From positions 1-5,164 of the forward strand of contig CACXFP010000064.1 in assembly GCA_902766985.1 (NCBI GenBank): 5,164 bases of DNA, written 5' to 3'. The translations under genes were made by a program, and so were the position numbers. This document shows, one piece after another, positions 1 to 5,153 of the stretch. The first letter of the stretch is position 1. Every line of letters begins with the position of its first letter. The DNA is from an uncultured Bacteroidia bacterium. GTDB taxonomy: Bacteria; Bacteroidota; Bacteroidia; Bacteroidales; UBA932. Below the pieces are notes generated by a model. It did not search any database. It saw only the letters and a program-made list of their open reading frames with translations, and was not told the origin of the DNA.

Positions 1-179
1 GCAACGTCGGAGGTCTGTTCTATTTCTTCGAGTTTGCCTGCGGAGTGAGCGCTTACCTTCTTGGAATCAATCCTTTCAACCAGCCTGGCGTGGAGGCCTA
101 CAAGAAAAACATGTTCGCCCTTCTCCACAAACCCGGCTACGAGACACAGACAGCCGCCCTTGAGGAGCGGCTGCGCTAG
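1..179 (+). CDS. pgi: Glucose-6-phosphate isomerase, C-terminal end (partial)
   Basis: This is the last 58 codons of phosphoglucose isomerase, which interconverts glucose 6-phosphate and fructose 6-phosphate in cytoplasmic glycolysis and gluconeogenesis. The reading frame begins at base 3 and ends at TAG 177-179; the start lies outside the window. The visible peptide contains '[19 protein letters not shown]', which fits the second classical PGI family signature ([FY]-[DN]-Q-x-G-V-E-x2-K). The lysine ending that signature, residue 34 of the visible part, is the conserved active-site lysine of the family. The end '[12 protein letters not shown]' followed by a short charged tail is normal for bacterial PGI, so the gene looks intact at its 3' end. 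It converges on the esterase gene with 15 nt between the two stop codons, and no clear terminator is visible in that gap. Identification is firm from the signature alone. Confidence 0.95.
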   Translation, partial: NVGGLFYFFEFACGVSAYLLGINPFNQPGVEAYKKNMFALLHKPGYETQTAALEERLR

Positions 180-194
180 GTCGTAAGGATACTT

Positions 195-2207
195 TTATCT
201 CCTTTCGATCCAGTCGTCTGTGCGGAAGGGGCTGGCGGGCAGGCCAGCTCCGTTTACGAGGTTGACTGCGGGATTGTTCGCCCAGGCATAGCGTACGGCG
301 ACGGGGAATTCCACCTCCCTGGAGGAAACGATTATTTTCCTTCCTTCAATCCTTGCGTCAGCCTTGTGGAACACATGGTCCGAGCCTGCAATCCAGAAAC
401 TCTTGGGAGCCTCGCCGTCGGTGGTCCTGAGGCCTTCCGCTGAGTGGAAGATGATTTCTATCTCATTGCCCCTTACCCTGTACATATGGTACTCCGGTCC
501 GTCGCAGACGATATCCTTCATGCCATATGTCTTTGAAAGGGCCTGGAGGGCAAGCCTCTTGCCTACGTCGTATTTGTTCCTGGGATGGATGTCATCGGCT
601 TCCCCTATGTCTATCGTGACCGCAAGTCCTGAATTCTCCAGATGCAGGGCGGTCTCCCTCTGTGCGTCGCGCAGGAAGGCCCAGCTGGATTCCTCCGGTC
701 CGGTCTGTGCTTCCATAAAATTGGCTATCTGGACGATATAGAACGGGAATGAAGTCCCCCAAGCTTTGCGCCAGTCGCGTATCATCAGGGGAAGGAGTTC
801 CCTGTACTGGGCGGCCCTGAAAGCATTGGATTCTCCCTGGTACCATATGGCTCCGCGGATGCCGTAGCCGACGAGGGGATTGATCATCGCATTGTAAAGG
901 ATGGTAGGGAAGTTCGGCCCCGGATTGGCCTGTTCGGGAAGGGCGGGTACCTTGTCTTTCGGTACTGACACTTTGTATTGCCACGTCCCGGCGAGGGGTA
1001 TGCGTAAAGAACCGTTTCCCTTTACCTGAATATAGATATTCTCCTCTTCTCCCCAGAGTCCTCCGGTTCCCTGATAGTCCATGACCCTGATGGCCAGGAC
1101 GGCCTTTCCGGCTTTGACCTTGGATCCGGGAATGGTGTAATGGCGTTCGACAAGGTATCCTTCGCCCTTTCCGACCTGCACGCCGTTGAAGAAGGTCCAG
1201 TCTTCGTCGTCGATGAGCGAGAGGCTGAGTTCCAGGTCTTTACCTGCCCATGAACGCGGGATGTCGATAGTCTTTCGGAACCATACGACTCCGTCGAAAT
1301 CCTCTCCCAGCTCCGTTTCCATCTTGCAAGGGTTCACGATATCTCCCCAGTCAGTTGTATTGATATCCTTTGCCGCCCAGTTGGTTTTTCCGTTTTTCCA
1401 GGAGGGGTCGTTGGCGTTCACTTCGGTCTTCCAGTTCTCGATATCTCTCTGGTGATCCGTCTCCCAGTTCTTTATCCTCTCAGGAAGATCGTCAAGCATG
1501 CCGAGTTGATTGTCGAAATCATGCATCTTGGAGAGGGAGCCTTTGCTGGTCCAGGCCTCCGCAATCGTGCCGCCCCAGCAGGTCTCAATGAGGCCTACGG
1601 GCACCCCCAGGGTCTCATAGAGGTATTTCCCGAAGAAATATGCAGTGGCTGAGAAGGGTTCGACCGATTCCTTCGTGCAGGCCGTCCAGCCGCCATCGGC
1701 TACCGCGGCGCTTTCAAGAGGTACGTTGCTCGTTGCTTTTTCCAGCCTGAGCAGCCTTATTCCGGGGACTTTGTCAAGAGAGGAGATCTCTTTTTCGTAT
1801 CCGTCGACTCCGATCCTCCCGTCCTTAGCCCATCTGGCGGCCACTGGCATCTCCATGTTGGACTGGCCGCTGCATATCCAGACTTCTCCGACCATGATGT
1901 TCCTGAGGGTTATTTCCTCTCCGTCGGAAATCGTGATGGTGTATGGACCGCCGGCATCGGGGGTGGGGAAGTAGGCTCCCCATTTACCTCCGCGGGAAAC
2001 CGGGGCATAATAAGTCTCCGTTGTCCATGAAGGCTTGACCGTAACCCTTGCCTGGGGGCTCGCTTTTCCCCAGATCTGAACGGTGGTGTTACGCTGAAGC
2101 ACCATGTTGTCGGTGAAGATGGATTCTAGCTCGACCTTTGAGTACAAGTCAGCGGGGGCCAGAACCGCCATGAGTGAGAATAAGGATAGGAGAATAGTCT
2201 TTTTCAT
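195..2207 (-). CDS. Exported sialate O-acetylesterase-type (SGNH) carbohydrate esterase with inserted jelly-roll domain
   Basis: The 670-aa protein belongs to the sialate O-acetylesterase (SASA)/SGNH-hydrolase type, which removes O-acetyl groups from sugars. An N-terminal signal peptide (KK, then hydrophobic residues about 4-18, cleavage probably near 20-24) has no lipobox cysteine, so a soluble periplasmic or secreted enzyme is expected. An N-terminal beta-rich part (about 25-105) is followed by the nucleophile block GQSNM (Ser116), CWGGT (210-214), WYQGESN (455-461) and the DxH block DDIHP (Asp539, His541), which would complete the catalytic triad. Residues about 285-400 ('VVWFRKTIDIP', 'NGVQVG') read like a GH2-type sugar-binding jelly roll placed between catalytic blocks. 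The ATG at 2207 directly precedes the signal peptide; no Shine-Dalgarno is visible, as is usual in Bacteroidota. No sialidase or sialic acid genes are adjacent, so the substrate is open: sialic acid, xylan or xyloglucan acetyl esters (CE20-like architecture) are all possible. Confidence 0.9.
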   Translation of the reverse strand: MKKTILLSLFSLMAVLAPADLYSKVELESIFTDNMVLQRNTTVQIWGKASPQARVTVKPSWTTETYYAPVSRGGKWGAYFPTPDAGGPYTITISDGEEITLRNIMVGEVWICSGQSNMEMPVAARWAKDGRIGVDGYEKEISSLDKVPGIRLLRLEKATSNVPLESAAVADGGWTACTKESVEPFSATAYFFGKYLYETLGVPVGLIETCWGGTIAEAWTSKGSLSKMHDFDNQLGMLDDLPERIKNWETDHQRDIENWKTEVNANDPSWKNGKTNWAAKDINTTDWGDIVNPCKMETELGEDFDGVVWFRKTIDIPRSWAGKDLELSLSLIDDEDWTFFNGVQVGKGEGYLVERHYTIPGSKVKAGKAVLAIRVMDYQGTGGLWGEEENIYIQVKGNGSLRIPLAGTWQYKVSVPKDKVPALPEQANPGPNFPTILYNAMINPLVGYGIRGAIWYQGESNAFRAAQYRELLPLMIRDWRKAWGTSFPFYIVQIANFMEAQTGPEESSWAFLRDAQRETALHLENSGLAVTIDIGEADDIHPRNKYDVGKRLALQALSKTYGMKDIVCDGPEYHMYRVRGNEIEIIFHSAEGLRTTDGEAPKSFWIAGSDHVFHKADARIEGRKIIVSSREVEFPVAVRYAWANNPAVNLVNGAGLPASPFRTDDWIERR

Positions 2208-2229
2208 GACTGATTGATTATTAATTGTA

Positions 2230-2261
2230 TAAAATTAAACAATAGAAATTGGAAAAACAAA
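2230..2261 (-). promoter_or_regulatory. Candidate Bacteroidota-type promoter of the esterase gene
   Basis: On the minus strand, TTTG (2261-2258) is followed after 20 nt by TAATTTTA (2237-2230). This fits the phylum's TTTG-N19-21-TAnnTTTG pattern except for the last base of the -7 box. A transcription start near 2224 would leave a leader of roughly 15-20 nt before the ATG at 2207. No operator-like dyad was seen next to it. The surrounding DNA is very AT-rich, so a chance match is possible. Confidence 0.5.
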
Positions 2262-2317
2262 GATTAATTGCTTTTTTTAGCTGAAGCAAAAAATGAGAGG
2301 AATTTTTCAAAAAAATA

Positions 2318-2348
2318 TTTGCACATAGAGGAAAAATGTCTATATTTG
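2318..2348 (+). promoter_or_regulatory. Perfect-consensus Bacteroidota promoter of tRNA-Asp
   Basis: TTTG (2318-2321), a 19-nt spacer and TATATTTG (2341-2348) match the Bacteroidota housekeeping promoter consensus at every specified position. The -33 box is preceded by A/T tracts (2301-2317) that could act as an UP-like element. Initiation near 2354-2356 would give a 5' leader of about 46-48 nt before the mature tRNA. That leader contains a small hairpin, ACAAC (2377-2381) with GTTGT (2388-2392) around a 6-nt loop, which may matter for 5' processing. Confidence 0.85.
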
Positions 2349-2401
2349 CAATCCCAAACAACAACGGGGCCATCTGACAACGTTTTTGTTGTAGAACAAA
2401 T

Positions 2402-2475
2402 AGTGCGGTAGTTCAGCTGGTTAGAACGCCGGCCTGTCACGCCGGAGGTCGAGGGTTCGAGTCCCTTCCGCACTG
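2402..2475 (+). tRNA. tRNA-Asp (anticodon GTC)
   Basis: A complete 74-nt cloverleaf is present without a genome-encoded CCA. The acceptor strands AGTGCGG (2402-2408) and CCGCACT (2468-2474) pair in all seven positions. The D stem is GTTC/GAAC around a 9-nt loop. The anticodon stem CCGGC/GCCGG encloses CTGTCAC, which puts GTC at 2436-2438 and reads Asp codons GAC and GAU. The T arm GAGGG-TTCGAGT-CCCTT has one G-U pair. The discriminator is G2475, and G34-U35-C36, C38 and the G2-C71 pair agree with known aspartate identity elements. The first acceptor pair is A1-U72 rather than the more usual G1-C72. The gene is transcribed alone, between its own promoter and its own terminator. Confidence 0.97.
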
Positions 2476-2481
2476 CTAGAT

Positions 2482-2512
2482 CAGCCTTCTACGATTGTAG
2501 GAGGCTGTTTTT
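2482..2512 (+). terminator. Rho-independent terminator of tRNA-Asp
   Basis: An 11-bp stem pairs 2482-2492 with 2497-2507 (one G-T pair) around the tetraloop GATT, and is followed directly by five T residues (2508-2512). It begins 7 nt after the tRNA ends, so it closes that transcript and insulates the response-regulator gene 65 nt further on. Confidence 0.92.
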
Positions 2513-2533
2513 ATATCATAGCCTTCACAATTA

Positions 2534-2565
2534 TTTGTTTTTCTTTTGGTTTGCAAGTAAATTCG
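2534..2565 (+). promoter_or_regulatory. Candidate promoter of the two-component operon
   Basis: TTTG (2534-2537), a 20-nt spacer and TAAATTCG (2558-2565) match TTTG-N19-21-TAnnTTTG with one mismatch. The tRNA terminator lies immediately upstream, so the pair needs its own promoter and this is the best candidate. It would start transcription near 2571-2573, leaving only about 4-6 nt before the ATG at 2577, which makes the mRNA nearly leaderless. Other TTTG runs nearby lack a partner at the right distance. Confidence 0.45.
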
Positions 2566-2576
2566 TCCTTTGGTTT

Positions 2577-3959
2577 ATGACATCTGGGAAAGGAAAGATT
2601 CTAATTGTGGATGACAACGCCGGGATTCGCCGTGCGCTGGAGATCCTGCTGCCGCTGAACTTTGCCGAGGTGAAGTCGATTCCGTCCCCCTCGATGCTGG
2701 TCTCATCTCTGGAGCGGTTCCGTCCGGACGTGGTTCTCTTGGATATGAATTTCAACACCAGCATCAATACCGGCAACGAAGGCCTCTATTGGGCCGGGGA
2801 GATCAAAAAGATGATGCCGGAAGTCGAGGTCGTGCTATTCACGGCATACGCCGATATCCAGCTTGCTGTGGAGGGAATGAAACGCGGGGCCTTCGATTTT
2901 ATCGTGAAGCCCTGGGATAATGACAAGCTGGTGGCCACGCTGACGGCAGCACGCGATAAGGCCAGGAAGACGATGGGAAGGGAGTCTTCGGCCTCCGGTC
3001 CCAGATTGTCAGGCGGCTGTCATCCTGAGCAAGGCGATGGATATATGTTCTGGGGCTCTTCCAGGCCCATGGCCGACATCCGCAAGACCCTTGACAAGAT
3101 CGCCCCTACAGATGCTACAGTGCTCATCACCGGTGAGAACGGCACCGGTAAGGATGTGCTGGCACGGGAGATCCACGCCCACAGCCTCAGGAGTGAGAAG
3201 CCGATGGTGGCCGTTGATGCTGGCGCCATCACTGAGACGCTGTTTGAAAGTGAACTCTTCGGTCATGTGAAGGGCGCCTTCACCGATGCCCACACGGACC
3301 ATGTGGGCAAGTTCGAACAGGCCGATGGTGGGACACTGTTCCTTGATGAGATCGGCAATATTCCTCTGCACTTGCAGGCGAAGCTGTTGCGTGTGATCCA
3401 GAACCGGAGTGTGGTACGGGTGGGCGGCTCCAAGTCCATTCCGGTGGATATCAGGCTCATCTGTGCTACGAATATGGACTTGGAGCAGTTGGTTCGGGAG
3501 GGACGTTTCCGCGAGGATCTGTACTACCGTATCAACACCGTTCACATAGCCCTGCCGCCCCTGCGGGAGCGCCGGGAGGACATCGTTCCTCTGGCGGAAC
3601 GGTTCATCGGCCAGTTTTCCGAAAAATATCACCGGCCATTGACGGGGCTGGACGAATCAACTAAAGCTATACTTGAAAGTGGTCGCTGGAGCGGCAATAT
3701 CCGGGAACTGCAGAACGTGATTGAAAAGGCGGTCATTCTTTCTGAGGGGACCCTTCTCACGGCAAAAGACATCCAGATTGAACATGCCAAGGCCGGGACT
3801 CATGCTGCAGGGCCGTTCAAAGCAGTCAGCGAAGCAGAAGAGGAAAGTCTGGTGCGTGAAGCCGTTGAGCGTTCGGGCGGGAACATTTCTGCTGCCGCCA
3901 AGATGCTGGGTATCAGTCGCCCCACCTTGTATGCCAAAATGAAGAAATACGGGCTATGA
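2577..3959 (+). CDS. Sigma-54-dependent NtrC-type response regulator (REC, AAA+, Fis HTH)
   Basis: This 460-aa cytoplasmic activator is expected to hydrolyse ATP to open sigma-54 promoters when phosphorylated. The receiver domain (about 6-125) has the acidic pair Asp12/Asp13, phospho-acceptor Asp56 (VVLLD), Thr89 and Lys111. A short variable linker leads to the AAA+ domain (about 160-385), which has Walker A GENGTGKD (186-193), GAFTDA (233-238) in place of GAFTGA, Walker B GGTLFLDE (251-258), sensor I ATN (297-299), arginine-finger region FREDLYYR (311-318) and sensor II GNIREL (373-378). A Fis-type helix-turn-helix fills about 424-460 ('GNISAAAKMLGISRPTLYAK'). I chose the ATG at 2577 because it directly precedes the receiver strand KGKILIVDDN. 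An upstream TTG (2535) would add an implausible hydrophobic stretch and overlap the promoter. The stop overlaps the kinase start as ATGA, indicating translational coupling. From memory, Bacteroides regulators with the same 'NTGNEGLYW' insert often sit near ABC-type efflux genes; none is visible here. Confidence 0.95.
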   Translation: MTSGKGKILIVDDNAGIRRALEILLPLNFAEVKSIPSPSMLVSSLERFRPDVVLLDMNFNTSINTGNEGLYWAGEIKKMMPEVEVVLFTAYADIQLAVEGMKRGAFDFIVKPWDNDKLVATLTAARDKARKTMGRESSASGPRLSGGCHPEQGDGYMFWGSSRPMADIRKTLDKIAPTDATVLITGENGTGKDVLAREIHAHSLRSEKPMVAVDAGAITETLFESELFGHVKGAFTDAHTDHVGKFEQADGGTLFLDEIGNIPLHLQAKLLRVIQNRSVVRVGGSKSIPVDIRLICATNMDLEQLVREGRFREDLYYRINTVHIALPPLRERREDIVPLAERFIGQFSEKYHRPLTGLDESTKAILESGRWSGNIRELQNVIEKAVILSEGTLLTAKDIQIEHAKAGTHAAGPFKAVSEAEEESLVREAVERSGGNISAAAKMLGISRPTLYAKMKKYGL

Positions 3960-4837
3960 CCTTCACCCTCTGGCATATCATCGGAGTTGCAGTTATCGTT
4001 GCCATTGTGATGGCGGTGATTGCTACTATCCGGACGCGTCAGAAAGACATCAAAAAGGTGGCCTATATGATGGATGCCCTGGAGGACGGGGAACTCAATT
4101 TCCGCTTCCAGGAGAACGGCCGCTTCAACCGAACGCTCAACCGTATCCGTACCATCTTCGAGAAGCAGCGCCAAGCCCACGAGCAGGATTCCTGGACCAG
4201 GCTCATCCGTGTGCTCACGCACGAAATCATGAATACGGTGTCGCCTATTGCATCACTCTCCGATGCGATGGCCAAGTCTGTGGACGAGAATGGCCACAGC
4301 GAGCTGGATATCAAGGCCGGATTGGAGACCATCAGCGACTCTTCCAAGAACCTGATCGGCTTCGTGCAGACCTACCGGCAACTTTCCGGCGTGGCAAAAC
4401 CGATTCGTAAAGCCCTTGATCTTCGGGAGCTTATGGACAGCGTCATTGCCTTGAACAGCGAGTATGCGGCTTCTTGTGGCGCTGTATGCGAGTATCGGCC
4501 GGAAGGGGATGATTTGATGATTTATGCAGATGAGGGGCAGATTTCCCAGATTCTCATCAATCTCGTCAAAAACGCTCTTCAGGCGGGTGCAAAGCGCATT
4601 TACATTACAGCGAAGATGGGCAAGGATGACGATGTGATTATTCAGGTAGCCAATGATGGTGAGCCCATTCCGGTTGCGGCGCAGGAGCAGATCTTCATCC
4701 CCTTCTACACCACCAAAAAAGAGGGTTCCGGCATCGGGCTTTCGATTTCCCGGCAGATTATGCGCAACCACAACGGCACCATTGAACTGGTGCGCAGCGA
4801 TGCCAAGCAGACCGTTTTTGAGCTCCGGTTCAGGTAA
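3956..4837 (+). CDS. Small membrane-anchored sensor histidine kinase, partner of the upstream regulator
   Basis: This 293-aa kinase should autophosphorylate on His89 and pass the phosphate to Asp56 of the regulator encoded just upstream; the ATGA overlap supports a fixed pair. Residues about 5-25 form one hydrophobic helix followed by RTRQK, so the rest lies in the cytoplasm and almost nothing is periplasmic. A linker (about 30-80) leads to the dimerisation/phospho-acceptor block VLTHEIMNTVSPI (87-99). The ATPase domain has N box INLVKNA (201-207), a G1 box reading VANDGEP (231-237), F box IFIPF (246-250) and G2 box GSGIGLS (257-263), so it should be active. The G1 box reads N-D-G where D-N-G is common. 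It is shorter than the typical 400-450 aa of related Bacteroidales kinases as I recall them, which carry a PAS-like domain between the linker and the His block. No frameshift or internal stop is seen. The input signal is unknown. Confidence 0.93.
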   Translation: MTFTLWHIIGVAVIVAIVMAVIATIRTRQKDIKKVAYMMDALEDGELNFRFQENGRFNRTLNRIRTIFEKQRQAHEQDSWTRLIRVLTHEIMNTVSPIASLSDAMAKSVDENGHSELDIKAGLETISDSSKNLIGFVQTYRQLSGVAKPIRKALDLRELMDSVIALNSEYAASCGAVCEYRPEGDDLMIYADEGQISQILINLVKNALQAGAKRIYITAKMGKDDDVIIQVANDGEPIPVAAQEQIFIPFYTTKKEGSGIGLSISRQIMRNHNGTIELVRSDAKQTVFELRFR

Positions 4838-4874
4838 GTTTTTGTAAGGAGCACCCCAAACTGTAAAGTTTTTG

Positions 4875-4886
4875 ACACTATAGTGT
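4875..4886. promoter_or_regulatory. Perfect 12-bp palindrome, possible operator
   Basis: ACACTATAGTGT is an uninterrupted perfect dyad. It overlaps TTGACA (4872-4877), a match to a classical -35 box, and would sit in the spacer of a weak TTTG (4871-4874) / N20 / TATTTACG (4895-4902) pair. It also overlaps a second, mutually exclusive dyad, GTAAAT (4885-4890) with ATTTAC (4896-4901). Dyads of this size suit a dimeric repressor, but no regulator can be assigned. Confidence 0.35.
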
Positions 4887-4915
4887 AAATCAGCTATTTA
4901 CGGGATGCGTGGTAC

Positions 4916-4932
4916 AAATGTGATACGGCCGA
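4916..4932 (+). repeat. Direct repeat, copy 1 (AAATGTGAT-N2-GGCCGA)
   Basis: AAATGTGAT followed by two bases and GGCCGA. All 15 defined bases recur at 4968-4985 with one extra base in the middle. The first nine bases equal the left half-site of the E. coli CRP consensus, but no matching right half follows, so a CRP site is not supported. Confidence 0.6.
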
Positions 4933-4967
4933 TGGAGAGTTTTTCGTAAGGAAATCCGAGCAAAAAT

Positions 4968-4985
4968 AAATGTGATTGAGGCCGA
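4968..4985 (+). repeat. Direct repeat, copy 2 (AAATGTGAT-N3-GGCCGA)
   Basis: The second copy starts 52 bp after the first, close to five helical turns, so both would lie on the same face of the DNA. It runs straight into the A-tracts beginning at 4985. No third copy was found in the window. Confidence 0.6.
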
Positions 4986-5041
4986 AAAAATTTTCAAAAA
5001 AAATCAATTATTTTGTCTGGCCTGCCAAAAAACATAAGCAA

Positions 5042-5071
5042 ACCCTCCGGAATCTCACGACTGCGGAGGGT
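5042..5071. terminator. GC-rich hairpin, terminator-like or leader structure
   Basis: ACCCTCCG (5042-5049) pairs perfectly with CGGAGGGT (5064-5071) around a 14-nt loop. On the plus strand it is followed by AAAAAG, not a T-run. On the minus strand it is followed by a broken T-rich stretch, TTTGCTTATG then TTTTTT. It could end the two-component transcript without a T-run, end an antisense transcript, or belong to a leader if transcription starts upstream. The hairpin itself is clear; its role is not. Confidence 0.4.
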
Positions 5072-5084
5072 AAAAAGTTTTGTA

Positions 5085-5114
5085 TTTGATAAATCGTAAT
5101 TATTTGTAGTTTTT
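5085..5114 (+). promoter_or_regulatory. Weak promoter-like pair before the probable next gene
   Basis: TTTG (5085-5088), an 18-nt spacer and TAGTTTTT (5107-5114) resemble the Bacteroidota promoter, but with a spacer one base too short and one mismatch in the -7 box. It would start transcription near 5120, about 34 nt before the ATG at 5154. The DNA is AT-rich, so chance is a real alternative. Confidence 0.25.
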
Positions 5115-5153
5115 CACACGGTTCGTTGTCTAACGGGTGAGAACGAAAAAGAT

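Larger units (their letters stand above)
4838..5153. other. Non-coding, structured intergenic region after the kinase gene
   Basis: These 316 bases contain no credible gene in any frame; the longest ATG-initiated stretch I noted by eye is 14 codons (4905-4949). Base composition is distinctly AT-richer than in the flanking coding DNA. From left to right it holds a 12-bp palindrome next to a TTGACA-like box, two imperfect direct repeats with starts 52 bp apart, closely spaced A-tracts (4985-4990, 4996-5003), a GC-rich hairpin (5042-5071), a weak promoter-like pair and a small inverted repeat in front of the probable next start codon. No terminator with a proper T-run follows the kinase stop at 4837. 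The layout suggests an upstream control region for the next gene, which is inference. Confidence 0.7.

Noticed and set aside
180..206. Shared bidirectional terminator between pgi and the esterase gene
   Set aside because: Only weak pairings such as GATA/TATC or AAGGA/TCCTT can be drawn, with no stable stem and T-run.
592..984. 130-codon frame inside the esterase gene on the same strand
   Set aside because: It is an out-of-frame reading of conserved esterase sequence that includes the YQGESN block in the proper frame, so it is a shadow.
2264..2473. Open frame on the minus strand starting MRKGLEPSTSGVTG
   Set aside because: Its first part is the exact antisense of tRNA-Asp, a well-known source of false proteins, and the rest runs through promoter DNA.
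2402..2475. tRNA-Asp as an attachment site of an integrated element
   Set aside because: No second copy of the tRNA 3' end and no integrase gene is visible in the window; the downstream genes look like ordinary chromosomal genes.
2535..2576. Upstream TTG start for the response regulator (14 extra residues)
   Set aside because: The added residues are strongly hydrophobic and aromatic, unlike a receiver-domain N-terminus, and they overlap the candidate promoter. The ATG at 2577 fits the family better.
3009..3632. 207-codon open frame antisense to the response regulator
   Set aside because: It lies entirely within the AAA+ coding region, has no recognisable motif or start context, and the sense strand shows every family motif intact.
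4253..4771. 172-codon open frame antisense to the kinase
   Set aside because: It covers the conserved N, G1, F and G2 box region of the kinase on the opposite strand and shows no family features of its own.
4905..4949. 14-codon small open frame with an ATG in the intergenic region
   Set aside because: It is too short, without start context or recognisable composition, and it spans repeat copy 1.
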